Origin: Seohaeicola_A nanhaiensis
Lineage (GTDB): Bacteria > Pseudomonadota > Alphaproteobacteria > Rhodobacterales > Rhodobacteraceae
Reading direction: 5' to 3'
Assembly (NCBI RefSeq): GCF_042654245.1
Contig: NZ_JBHSGI010000031.1
Location: 62,001 to 126,000 of the forward strand
DNA: 64,000 nucleotides
Position numbers and translations under genes: made by a program. The notes below the pieces were generated by a model that was not told where the DNA came from, searched no databases, and worked only from the letters and a program-made list of their open reading frames with translations. Positions 41,401 through 51,611 of the stretch are shown piece after piece (within the stretch, counting starts at the first letter, position 1; each line of letters starts with the position of its first letter).

Positions 41401-42435
41401 ATGACAATTGTAACCAGGACGACGCTTTGCACCACGATTCTGGCGGGGTCGCTGCTCAATCCGCTGTTGGCGTCCGCGCAGGACTATGACCCGGTGACGC
41501 TCAAGCTTGCCGACTCATTTCCGACGACGCATGTGATCTCGGTCGAGGGAGCCCAGTTCTTTATCGACGAGGTCAAGAAACGTTCGGACGGCAAGATCAG
41601 CATAGAGTATTTCCCCGCCTCGCAACTGGGCAAGGCCGGCGATTTCTTGGCACTTCTGCAATCCGGTCTGGTCGATATAGCCTACGTCCCGCCGGCCTAT
41701 GTTTCGGAAAAGATGCCGCTGTCTGACGTCGGAAGCCTTCCCGGGCTGTTCTCGGATGTCTGCGCCGGAAGCCGCGCCTTCACCAAATTGGCGGCAAGCG
41801 GGCCTGTGGCCGAGAACGACTTTGAAGGCCAAGGCATCAAGTCGCTCTTCGCAACGCCCCTGCCGCCCTATCAGATCAGCGGTCCGAAGGTTCCAATCAA
41901 ATCGCTGGACGATCTCGAGGGCCGCAAAATTCGATCGACCGGGGCTGCGACCAATCTGGTTGTCGAGGCTCTGGGCGGTGTGCCGGTCAATATCAGCGGC
42001 GCGGAAACCTACGAGGCACTGGACCGTGGCACGATCGACTTCAACCTCGGTCCGTACAGTTCGTACAAGGGCTATGATCTTTACGACCAGACGAAATACG
42101 GCACGGTGGGATTCGGCTTTGCCAATATCATCGTCACGTATTCGATCAGCGCCGAGACATGGGGGAACCTCCCCGAGGCCGCGCAGACCGTGCTGAGCGA
42201 AGCCGGCGCGGCAACGGCCGAGCATCTGTGCGGCGCGCTCGAAAGCGAGAACGACAAGGCCATTCAAGAGATGACCGACCTCGGGTCTGAATTCTACAGG
42301 GCAACGCCAGAGGATCTCGCCAAATTTGCGGAGACGGCCAAAACCCTTCAAACCAACTGGGCGAAGGCTCTTGATGCACGCAGTTTCAAGGGAACCGAAA
42401 CACTTGAAGCCATGAAGGCCGCGCTGGCAAACTGA
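41401..42435 (+). CDS. dctP: TRAP transporter substrate-binding protein DctP (second system)
   Basis: 344 residues with a signal peptide cleaved after ASAQ (near residue 24). LADSFPTTHVISVEGAQFF, DGKISIEYFPASQLG and the ligand-Arg region LEGRKIRSTGAATN are typical of DctP proteins. AGGAGG lies just before the ATG. The 124-bp gap after dctM is AT-rich (41290-41330) and may hold a separate promoter for high binding-protein expression. A terminator follows at 42510-42538. Confidence 0.92.
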   Translation: MTIVTRTTLCTTILAGSLLNPLLASAQDYDPVTLKLADSFPTTHVISVEGAQFFIDEVKKRSDGKISIEYFPASQLGKAGDFLALLQSGLVDIAYVPPAYVSEKMPLSDVGSLPGLFSDVCAGSRAFTKLAASGPVAENDFEGQGIKSLFATPLPPYQISGPKVPIKSLDDLEGRKIRSTGAATNLVVEALGGVPVNISGAETYEALDRGTIDFNLGPYSSYKGYDLYDQTKYGTVGFGFANIIVTYSISAETWGNLPEAAQTVLSEAGAATAEHLCGALESENDKAIQEMTDLGSEFYRATPEDLAKFAETAKTLQTNWAKALDARSFKGTETLEAMKAALAN

Positions 42436-42509
42436 CAAATGCGCCGCGCCTTCGGGCGTGCTGCCACCCTGCCCAAGGTCACCTTCCGGGAACCGATGTC
42501 GAGTGACAC

Positions 42510-42538
42510 GGCCCCCGGACGGTGGCCTTTCGGTTTTT
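42510..42538 (+). terminator. Rho-independent-type terminator after second dctP
   Basis: GGCCCCC (42510-42516) pairs with GGTGGCC (42521-42527) with one mismatch, followed by TTTCGGTTTTT. It separates the TRAP genes from the acyl-CoA dehydrogenase. Confidence 0.7.
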
Positions 42539-42673
42539 AACGGCTCGCCCTGCACGTAACCTGCCGTCTTCAGGCGACACACCGGCAACCTGGCGGCCGA
42601 AAGATGATTCCGTCGCTTGCAAATACCGGTCGTCCGGTTTTATTTACGCGCAGGCATCGACACGGGGAACAGG

Positions 42674-43825
42674 ATGAGCGACGCATACGACATGATCCGC
42701 GACGAGGTCGCCAAACTTTGCGCAAGATACCCCGACGAATATTGGCGCAAGCTGGATGCCGAGCGGAAGTATCCGTCGGAATTCGTCGATGCCCTGACGC
42801 AGGCCGGCTATCTTTCGGTTCTGATCCCCGAGGAATACGGCGGCACCGGGCTTGGCCTGTCGGCTGCCGCGGCGATTCTCGAGACCGTCCAGGAGATGGG
42901 CTGCAACGGCGCGGCCTGCCATGCCCAGCTCTATGTGATGGGCACCATCCTGCGGCATGGGTCCGAGGCGCAGAAAAAGGCCTATCTTCCGGGTATCGCC
43001 GCGGGAGAGCTGCGGCTGCAGGCCTTCGGGGTTACCGAACCGTCCAGCGGCACGGACACCACCTCGATCCGCACCTTCGCGGCCCGGGATGGCGACGGCT
43101 ATGTCGTGAATGGCCAGAAAGTCTGGACCAGCCGCGCCGAACATTCGGATCTGATGATCCTTCTCGCCCGGACGACGCGGAAGGATGAGGTGGCAAAGAA
43201 GACCGACGGCATCTCGACCTTCATCGTCGACATGCGGAAAGTTCCGGAAGACCAGCTGCGCATCCGCCCGATCCGCACGATGATGAACCACAACTCGACC
43301 GAGATCTTCTTCGAGAACATGCGCATCCCCGCCGATGCGCTGATCGGCGAAGAGGGCAAGGGCTTCAAATATATCCTGACCGGTATGAACGCCGAGCGCC
43401 TGCTGATCGCCGCCGAATGCGTGGGTGACGCCAAATGGTTCATAAAGCGGGGCGTCGACTACGCCAAGGACCGCAAGGTCTTCGGTCGCGCCATCGGGCA
43501 GAACCAGGGCGTCCAGTTCCCGATTGCCAAATCCTATGCGGCGATGAGGGCCGCCGAGCTGATGGTGCGCGAGGGGGTGCGCAAATACGAGGCCGGCGAG
43601 AACTGCGGAGCGGAGGCGAACATGGCCAAGATGCTGGCCGCAGACGCGTCCTGGGAGGCAGCGAATGCCTGTATCCAGACACATGGCGGCTTCGGTTTTG
43701 CCGAGGAATACGACGTGGAACGAAAGTTCCGCGAAACCCGGCTCTATCAGGTCGCGCCGATCTCGACCAACCTGATCCTGTCCTACATCGCCGAGCACGT
43801 TCTCGGCCTGCCCCGCAGCTATTGA
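42674..43825 (+). CDS. Acyl-CoA dehydrogenase
   Basis: 383 residues. LIPEEYGGTGLGLSAAAAI, FGVTEPSSGTDTTSIRT (FAD contact), YVVNGQKVWTSRAEHSD, DRKVFGRAIGQNQGVQFPIA and IQTHGGFGFAEEYDVERKFRE are canonical ACAD segments. The C-terminus (YQVAPISTNLILSYIAEHVLGLPRSY-like) departs from the Y-E-G form. Sequence from memory suggests the subgroup found with CoA transferases and thiolases in organic-acid operons. The thiolase ATG follows after 11 bp. Confidence 0.9.
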   Translation: MSDAYDMIRDEVAKLCARYPDEYWRKLDAERKYPSEFVDALTQAGYLSVLIPEEYGGTGLGLSAAAAILETVQEMGCNGAACHAQLYVMGTILRHGSEAQKKAYLPGIAAGELRLQAFGVTEPSSGTDTTSIRTFAARDGDGYVVNGQKVWTSRAEHSDLMILLARTTRKDEVAKKTDGISTFIVDMRKVPEDQLRIRPIRTMMNHNSTEIFFENMRIPADALIGEEGKGFKYILTGMNAERLLIAAECVGDAKWFIKRGVDYAKDRKVFGRAIGQNQGVQFPIAKSYAAMRAAELMVREGVRKYEAGENCGAEANMAKMLAADASWEAANACIQTHGGFGFAEEYDVERKFRETRLYQVAPISTNLILSYIAEHVLGLPRSY

Positions 43826-43836
43826 AGGATTTCGGC

Positions 43837-45039
43837 ATGACACGCAGAGCCGCCATCGTCGCCCCGCTTCGCAGTCCGATCGGCCGCTTTGGAGGCGTGT
43901 TCCGCGATCTTCCGGTCGAGTCGCTTGGCGCCACCATCGTCAAGGCTGTCGTCGACAAGAGCGGGATTGACCCGGCGTTGATCGAGGATGCGGTCTTTGC
44001 GCAGTCCTACGCCAATTCGGAAACGCCCTGCATCGGGCGCTGGCTGGCGCTGTCGGCGGGCCTGCCCATCGAGGTTCCAGGGCTCCAGCTCGACCGTCGC
44101 TGCGGCGGCGGACTGCAATCCATCGCGACCGCTGCGATGATGATCGAGTCCGGCGCCTGTGACGTCGTCCTGGCCGGCGGCGTCGAGAGCATGAGCCGGA
44201 TTGAATACTACAATACAGACATGCGCTGGGGCAAACGTGCCGGTTCGGCAATGTTCCATGACCGCCTTGACCGGGGCCGCGAACGCTCGCAACCGGTGGA
44301 ACGTTTCGGTGTGATCTCGGGCATGGTCGAAACGGCCGAGAACCTTGCCCGAGACTATCGTATCAGCCGGGAGGCCAGTGACGCCTTCGCCGCCGCGAGC
44401 CACCACAAGGCCGCGGCCGCCTGGGCCGACGGACGTTTCGCGGCCGAGGTCGTGCCGGTACCTGTGCCTCAGCGAAAGGGCGATCCGGTGGTCATCCGCG
44501 AAGACGAAGGCATTCGTGCCGACACCACGCCCGAAAGCCTGGGCAAGCTTCGCGCGATCATGAAGGATGGCGTTGTGACGGCCGGCAATGCCAGCCAGCA
44601 GAACGATGCGGCCGCCGCCTGTCTGATCGTGGCAGAAGACAGACTCGAAGCCCTGGGGCTGAAGCCCGAGGCCTTCCTTGTCGGCTGGGCGGCCGCCGGC
44701 TGCGCGCCGTCGCATATGGGTATCGGGCCCGTCCCGGCCACTGCGCGTGTCATGGCCCGCACCGGCCTGAGCCTCGACCAGATGGACCTGATCGAGGTCA
44801 ACGAGGCCTTTGCCTGCCAGGTGCTGTCGGTATTGAAAGAATGGGGGCTCGACGCCAGTGATGCGCGCCTCAATGTCAACGGGTCCGGCATTTCGCTGGG
44901 TCATCCGATCGGCGCAACCGGAACGCGGATCATGACGACCCTGCTGCACGAGATGCCACGCCGAAATGCACGCTTTGGTCTGGAGACCATGTGCATCGGT
45001 GGCGGTCAGGGCATGGCCGCGATCTTCGAGCGCGCCTGA
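43837..45039 (+). CDS. Acetyl-CoA C-acyltransferase (thiolase)
   Basis: 400 residues, with a complete active site unlike the protein at 31854. The nucleophile is C89 in LDRRCGGGLQSI, the His is in SGISLGHPIGATG, and the second Cys is in METMCIGGGQG-type context. NEAFACQVL is also canonical. Cleaves a 3-oxoacyl-CoA to acetyl-CoA plus a shortened acyl-CoA. GAAGGA lies seven bases before the ATG. The next gene's ATG overlaps the stop (TGATG). Confidence 0.94.
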   Translation: MTRRAAIVAPLRSPIGRFGGVFRDLPVESLGATIVKAVVDKSGIDPALIEDAVFAQSYANSETPCIGRWLALSAGLPIEVPGLQLDRRCGGGLQSIATAAMMIESGACDVVLAGGVESMSRIEYYNTDMRWGKRAGSAMFHDRLDRGRERSQPVERFGVISGMVETAENLARDYRISREASDAFAAASHHKAAAAWADGRFAAEVVPVPVPQRKGDPVVIREDEGIRADTTPESLGKLRAIMKDGVVTAGNASQQNDAAAACLIVAEDRLEALGLKPEAFLVGWAAAGCAPSHMGIGPVPATARVMARTGLSLDQMDLIEVNEAFACQVLSVLKEWGLDASDARLNVNGSGISLGHPIGATGTRIMTTLLHEMPRRNARFGLETMCIGGGQGMAAIFERA

Positions 45040-46313
45040 TGCCGCGCGAGATCCCGCCGGGCGATCTGGATTTCAGCAGCCTGATCCGCCCCGGCGAGAC
45101 CCTCTGCTGGGGCCAGGCCTCGGCCGAACCGCTGACCCTGACCGAAACGCTGATGGCGCAGCGCCACGATCTTGGTGGCGTGTCGGTCTTTGCCGGGATT
45201 GGCTGGAATACGACAACAGACCCGGCCCATGCGGACGTCATCCGGTTTACCGCATATGGTGGCACCGGGCGGACGCGGTTGCTGCATGATGCGGGCGTCA
45301 TGGACCCCTTGCCGGTCCACTACTCGCAGTTCGAAACCTATCTGCCGCAGCGCGTGGACGTTCTGTTCCTGCAACTTGCACCGGGGCGGCGGCCCGGGAC
45401 CTACAGCTTTGGTCTTGCCTGCGAATATCTCTGGCCGCTGATCAAGTCCTCGCGCCTCGTTGTCGCCGAGCTGAACGATCGAGTCCCACCAACTCCGGCG
45501 CTGGTCGAGATTGCGGCGGAGGATATCGACGTCGTGGTCGCTACCTCGCGGCCTCTGCAGGATCCGCCTCTCGCTGCGGTGACCGATACCCATCGGTCCA
45601 TCGCCCGGCTCGTTGCCGGTCTGATCCCCGATGGCGCGACGCTTCAGGTCGGATTGGGTGCCATCCCGGCCGCAATTCTCGATGCGCTGGACGGGCATCG
45701 CCACCTTGGCGTGCATACCGGCCTTTATGTCGATGGGTTTACACGGCTTGTGGAACGCGGCGTGATCGACAACAGCCGCAAGCCTTTCGACGCAGGGCTT
45801 AGCGTGGCTGGACTGATCGCCGCCACCGCGCCGACGCACAGGCTTTGCGCCGAAACCGATCTAATTGCGCTGGCTCCTACGTCGCACACGCACGCGCTCG
45901 GCAATCTCGGACGGATCGAAGGGTTCACTTCGATTAACTCCGCCATCGAAGTCGATCTGACTGGCCAGATCAACGCGGAGACTGCCGGGCAGAGCTATGT
46001 CGGCGCGGTGGGCGGCGGGCCGGACTTTGCCCGGGGCGCCGCGCTCGCACCGCGTGGCCTGCCGATCTGCGCCCTGCCCGCCGCGCGCAGGACGCGCGAG
46101 GGCGCCCTCATCTCGGCCATCGTCCCGCAGCTGTCGGGTCCGGTCAGCTTGTCGCGCGCCGACGCCGGAGTGATCGTGACCGAGTTCGGCGTTGCCGATC
46201 TGCGGGGCAGAACGCTGTCGGAACGCGCGCGGGCCATGGTGGCCATCGCTCACCCGGATCTGCGCGACGAACTCGAACGCGCAGCCCGCGACCAGGGTCT
46301 TCTGCGCCTCTAG
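45039..46313 (+). CDS. Acetyl-CoA hydrolase/transferase family (4-hydroxybutyrate CoA-transferase-like)
   Basis: 424 residues. LVAGLIPDGATLQVGLGAIP is the oxyanion region and GFTSINSAIEVDLTGQINAE holds the catalytic Glu that forms the glutamyl-CoA thioester. The reaction would transfer CoA from acetyl-CoA or another acyl-CoA to the incoming acid, or hydrolyse it. Start ATG 45039 shares its A with the thiolase TGA. It is the end of the + strand array, closed by a bidirectional hairpin at 46359-46380. With CaiB it gives the array two CoA-transfer routes. Confidence 0.9.
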   Translation: MPREIPPGDLDFSSLIRPGETLCWGQASAEPLTLTETLMAQRHDLGGVSVFAGIGWNTTTDPAHADVIRFTAYGGTGRTRLLHDAGVMDPLPVHYSQFETYLPQRVDVLFLQLAPGRRPGTYSFGLACEYLWPLIKSSRLVVAELNDRVPPTPALVEIAAEDIDVVVATSRPLQDPPLAAVTDTHRSIARLVAGLIPDGATLQVGLGAIPAAILDALDGHRHLGVHTGLYVDGFTRLVERGVIDNSRKPFDAGLSVAGLIAATAPTHRLCAETDLIALAPTSHTHALGNLGRIEGFTSINSAIEVDLTGQINAETAGQSYVGAVGGGPDFARGAALAPRGLPICALPAARRTREGALISAIVPQLSGPVSLSRADAGVIVTEFGVADLRGRTLSERARAMVAIAHPDLRDELERAARDQGLLRL

Positions 46314-46358
46314 AAACGCGGCGGGTCGGTTGTGGCCCGGCCGTCCATCGCGGATGGC

Positions 46359-46380
46359 GGAAGACCCCTTGGGGTCTTCC
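46359..46380. terminator. Bidirectional hairpin between convergent CoA-transferase and PfpI genes
   Basis: GGAAGACCCC and GGGGTCTTCC form a perfect 10-bp dyad around TT in the 79-bp gap between convergent stops. Confidence 0.7.
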
Positions 46381-46392
46381 GTGCTGTGGATA

Positions 46393-46986
46393 TCAGGCGT
46401 GGGTGATCTTGGTGCCCAGCACCTTCAGGCATTCGCGCATGAAGGCAGCAAGCCCGGTCCAGCCCTTGGCCGACACCATGTTGCCGTCGACATAGGCGTC
46501 CTTCGGTTCGACATCGATATAGGTGCCGCCCACCGCGAGAATCTCGGGCTGGCAAGCGCCAAGGCCGGCCACCTTGCGGCCCTTCAGGACGCCGGGCACC
46601 GCCATCAGGATTTGCACGCCGTGGCAGATCGTGAAGATCGGTTTGCCCGTCTCGTGGAAGTGGCGGACTATGGCCTGAATGCGGGGATCGGTCCGGATGT
46701 ATTCCGGCCCGCGTCCGCCCGCGCAATAGACGGCGTCATAGCTGTCGAGTTCCGCCTCGGCCTCCGAGAAGGTCTTGTTGATCTCGGCATTGTGGCCCGG
46801 CTTTTCGGTATAGGTCTGGTGGCCTTCGAAGTCATGCAGCGAGGTGGCGATGGACTCGCCCGCCTTCTTGTCGGGGCAGACGACGTGGATGGTGTGGCCC
46901 ACGGCTTCCATGCCCTGCTGATAGACGTAGATTTCGTATTCCTCGGTGAATTCACCGCAGAGCATGAGGATTTTCTTGCCGCTCAT
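46393..46986 (-). CDS. DJ-1/PfpI-family protein
   Basis: 197 residues. The flavodoxin-like fold starts KKILMLCGEFTEEYE, with YDAVYCAGGRGPEY, and the nucleophile elbow PIFTICHGVQIL has the Cys-His pair. Members act as glyoxalases, deglycases, proteases or chaperones; none can be chosen here. It is the last gene of the GntR-ABC unit, 61 bp after the binding-protein gene. Confidence 0.88.
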   Translation of the reverse strand: MSGKKILMLCGEFTEEYEIYVYQQGMEAVGHTIHVVCPDKKAGESIATSLHDFEGHQTYTEKPGHNAEINKTFSEAEAELDSYDAVYCAGGRGPEYIRTDPRIQAIVRHFHETGKPIFTICHGVQILMAVPGVLKGRKVAGLGACQPEILAVGGTYIDVEPKDAYVDGNMVSAKGWTGLAAFMRECLKVLGTKITHA

Positions 46987-47047
46987 CTTGGTCTCCTGTG
47001 CAAGGGAATGTCCCGGCGGCAGAGTGCCGGCCGGGCGCTGTCTGGGC

Positions 47048-48019
47048 TCAGAACGGGGAGTCGGGGAAGTAGAACTGATCCGCGTTCTCGGGGGTGATCA
47101 GCGGCGCGTCGAGCTTGAACGTGCCGCGCATCGGGGCCTGACCGGCGAATTGCGCCGCCGTCATGTAGATGGCCGAGGCGATCATCGACGGCGGATAGGG
47201 GGTCGAGATCGGGGTGCGCTGGTCACCCGCCTTCACCATCTCGATCACCTGTTTCATGCCGTTGCCGCCAAGCGCGTATTTGATGTCGGTCCGCTTGGCC
47301 TGATCGACGGCTTCGAGCACGCCGAGCAGCATGTCGTCATCGTTGGCCCAGACGGCGTCGATATTGGGATAGCGCGCCAGATAGTCCTGCATGAGGGTAA
47401 AAGCTTCGTCCTGGTTCCAGTTGGCATACTGGATGTCGAGGATCTTGATGTCGGTGCCTTCGATGACCTTGGTAAAGCCCTCGATCCGCTCGTCGTCGAT
47501 GACGGTCGGAATGCCTCGCAGAACGACGATCTCGCCCTTTCCGCCCAGCTTGTCGGCCAGATACTTGGCGGTATTGGCGCCGACCGCGATGTTGTCACCG
47601 GCGACGTAGAGATCCTGGATCGACGGATCGGCCAGACCACGGTCGACCACGGTGATGAAGGTGCCTTTTTCCTTCACCTGCTCGACCGGGCCGGTCAGCT
47701 CTTCCGAGGTGAAGGGCAGGATCACCAGCGCGGACAGATCGTTGGTGGCCGACAGATCCTCGAGAGCCGAGACCTGCGCAGAGGCCGAGGATGCGGTCGA
47801 GACGATCACGTCGATGTTCGGGAAGGCGGCCTCGATCTGTTTCTCGGCCTGCTCGGCGTGGTAGACCACGCCACCGGTCCAGCCATGCGTCGCCGCGGGG
47901 ATCGACACGGCGATGGTGACCTTCTTGTCCTGCGCCAGCGCCGATGTGCCGGCCAGCGCCACCCCGGCAATGGTTGCGGCGGACAGAAGGTGCCGCGCGC
48001 GGGAAATCGTCTTTCTCAT
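47048..48019 (-). CDS. Ribose-type ABC transporter periplasmic binding protein
   Basis: 323 residues, Peripla_BP_4 fold. The signal peptide ends at SALAQD (about residue 30). IPAATHGWTGGVVYHAEQ, IVSTASSASAQVSALEDL, then VTVVDRGL-like (FITVVDRGLAD) and VWANDDDMLLGVLEA give the sugar/inositol/autoinducer binding-protein pattern, with Asp and Trp ligand contacts. AAGGAGGAG precedes the ATG. Ligand unknown; a polyol is plausible given the divergent dehydrogenases. Confidence 0.9.
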   Translation of the reverse strand: MRKTISRARHLLSAATIAGVALAGTSALAQDKKVTIAVSIPAATHGWTGGVVYHAEQAEKQIEAAFPNIDVIVSTASSASAQVSALEDLSATNDLSALVILPFTSEELTGPVEQVKEKGTFITVVDRGLADPSIQDLYVAGDNIAVGANTAKYLADKLGGKGEIVVLRGIPTVIDDERIEGFTKVIEGTDIKILDIQYANWNQDEAFTLMQDYLARYPNIDAVWANDDDMLLGVLEAVDQAKRTDIKYALGGNGMKQVIEMVKAGDQRTPISTPYPPSMIASAIYMTAAQFAGQAPMRGTFKLDAPLITPENADQFYFPDSPF

Positions 48020-48060
48020 TGGTTTTCTCCTCCTTGAAGTTTGGTTTTGTTGGCCCGCTG

Positions 48061-49052
48061 TCAGCGGGCACTTGTGAAGCGATGCGCCAGCATTGCGATG
48101 ATGATGATTGCGCCCTGGACCGCCGCCACGAGGTATTCCGACACCATGTCGGACAGCACCATGACGTTGGCGATGACCTCGAGGATCAGGGCGCCGGCGA
48201 CGGTGCCCCAGATTCGTCCCTTGCCGCCGCGCAGAAGCGTGCCGCCGATCACCACGGCGGTGATTACCTGAAGCTCCCACAGCTGGCCGGTGGTCGGGGT
48301 CGCCGCACCCAGCCGCGGGACATAGCAGATGGCGGCGACGGCCACGCAGAGACCCTGGATCACAAAGGCCCAGGTGCGGACACGTCCGACATGCACACCG
48401 GAAAAGCGCGCCACATCGTCATTCGAACCGGCGGCGGTGACGCGCCGGCCGAATTTGGTGCGATAAAGCAGGAAAGCGCCCAGGAGGACGACCACCAGAG
48501 TGATCAGAACCGGATAGGGGATGCCCAGGAAATCGCCGAAATAGACCGGGCGATAGGCATTGCGCAGGCTGCGGTCGATCGGCAGCGAACCGCCATCCGA
48601 CATGAAGGTGATGAAGGCGCGGAAAATGCCCATCGTCCCCAGCGTGACGATGAACGGTTCTATCCGGCCCACGGTGACAATCAGCCCGTTCATCAGGCCG
48701 CAGAGACCCCCGACGACAAGGGCGACACCGGCTCCGGCCGCGATTGCCCAGGTGCCCAGTGACGGGGCCAGGGCGTTCATCGACATGATCATGATGCCGG
48801 TAACGAAAGCCATCATCGACCCGACCGACAGGTCCAGCCCGCCCGAGGCGATGACGAAGGTCGCGCCGACGCCGATGATGGCAATGAAGGCGCTGCGCGT
48901 GATCACATTCAGCAGGTTGTTCGAGGACATGAAGTTCGAATTGATCAGCGCCCCGAGGATCACGATCACGGCCAGCGCGATGAAGGGGGCCATCTCACTC
49001 CACCGGATGCTCCGGCGGTCGGTTTCGCGCGATGCGGCGACTTCGGCGGCAC

Positions 49053-49056
<4 letters not shown>
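48061..49056 (-). CDS. Ribose-type ABC transporter permease
   Basis: 331 residues, eight to ten membrane segments, RbsC/BPD_transp_2 family. IASGGLDLSVGSMMAF and GRRVTAAGSNDDVARFSGVHV are its hallmark segments. The ATG overlaps the ATPase stop by ATGA (49053-49056). The long in-frame upstream reading lies within the ATPase gene and is discarded. Confidence 0.92.
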
Positions 49057-50593
<1,537 letters not shown>

Positions 50594-50597
<4 letters not shown>

Positions 50598-51280
50598 TCG
50601 TAGGCCAGCAGCAGCCGCGCGCGCGAGCGGTCGATATGGTCGTACATCGCCTGATGCGCTGCCTCGGGGTCGCCTTCGCGGAAGGCCACGAGCAGACGTT
50701 CGTGTTCTTCCAGCGCCTCCTGCGTCACGCGGCTGTGAAACATCAGCCGGAAGATGTGCAGGTGAACATGCTGATCGGCCAGCGCCTGGCGGATGACCTG
50801 GTTCCCGCCGATGGCAAGGATGTCGTCGTGAAACTGGGCATCGGCGCGCGCGAAGCGGGAGTAGCGGCTGTTGCGGTCGACCGGCGGTTCGCCGCGGCCC
50901 ATGTCGGCGGCGTCGGTCTCGAGCCGGGCCAGAGCTTCGGGTGTCATGTTGCGGCAGGCCAGCCGCGCGGCTTCGGGTTCCAGCAGCAGGCGGAAGGTAT
51001 AGAGGTCGTCGAATTCCTTGCGGGTCAACTGCGGCGCGGCGGAATAGCCGATGAGATGCGCCTTGCGCACCAGACCTTCGCGTTCGAGCATGCTGAGCGC
51101 TTCGCGGACCGGTGTCTGAGAGACGTTCAGATCGCGGGCCAGCGCGTCGATCGGGATCCGTGCGCCCGGCGCGATTTCGAGCGCCATGATGCGCTCGTAA
51201 ATTCGGTCGTAGACACCTTCCGAGATGCTCGACGGGCGCGCGAGTTTGCCCTTGCGATCCTGCTGCTCGATATCCGCCAA
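50594..51280 (-). CDS. GntR-family regulator (FadR/FCD subgroup), TTG start
   Basis: 228 residues. The winged HTH runs from GVYDRIYERIMALEIAPGAR to VSQTPVREALSMLEREGLV, followed by an all-helical FCD ligand domain (LYTFRLLLEPEAARLA, DAQFHDDILAIGGN, with metal-binding His and Asp). Members usually repress until an organic acid or sugar acid binds. The upstream ATG at 51397 would pass through the operator region; TTG 51280 has GGGGAGGGG seven bases before it and fits the family start. First gene of the ABC-transporter unit. Confidence 0.88.
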
Positions 51281-51611
51281 GACAGCCCCTCCCCGGCTGG
51301 TTCGACTTAAGACGTTTACATACCGCGCAGATATGATATCGAATGTCAAATAGAATATCCTATACGATATGATTTGGACTCGCTCGACCGATGACATGCC
51401 TGGCCAGCCAGAAAGGGTACAAGCCTTTGATAAATGGCTTGAAATGCATTCGACTCCCGGGCCGGTCCACCGTGTTCATCAAGCGGCGAAAATTCGAAAA
51501 CCGGTTTCGGGATGCGAAGATTTGGGCGCCCGCCGCAAACCGTTCGGGCGAATCCGGGAGGGTCCGGCCCGACCTAAGCCTCTGTGTGACCCGTCAGGAG
51601 GAGGAAACAAA
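51281..51611. other. 331-bp divergent regulatory region, GntR unit versus iron-ADH unit
   Basis: The left 100 bp (51305-51380) is AT-rich and holds the repeats listed separately. The remainder to 51590 is ordinary GC-rich sequence with no convincing reading frame of its own; its open frames lack a start and conservation. AGGAGGAGG at about 51596-51604 serves the iron-ADH gene. Confidence 0.6.
51330..51373. promoter_or_regulatory. Direct repeats GATATGAT, 36 bp apart, around a palindrome
   Basis: GATATGAT at 51330-51337 and 51366-51373. Between and overlapping lies ATATC-CTATAC-GATAT (51355-51370), a near-perfect dyad. AT-rich dyads of this sort are typical FCD-GntR operators, so autoregulation and control of the divergent dehydrogenases are likely. 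Confidence 0.55.
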
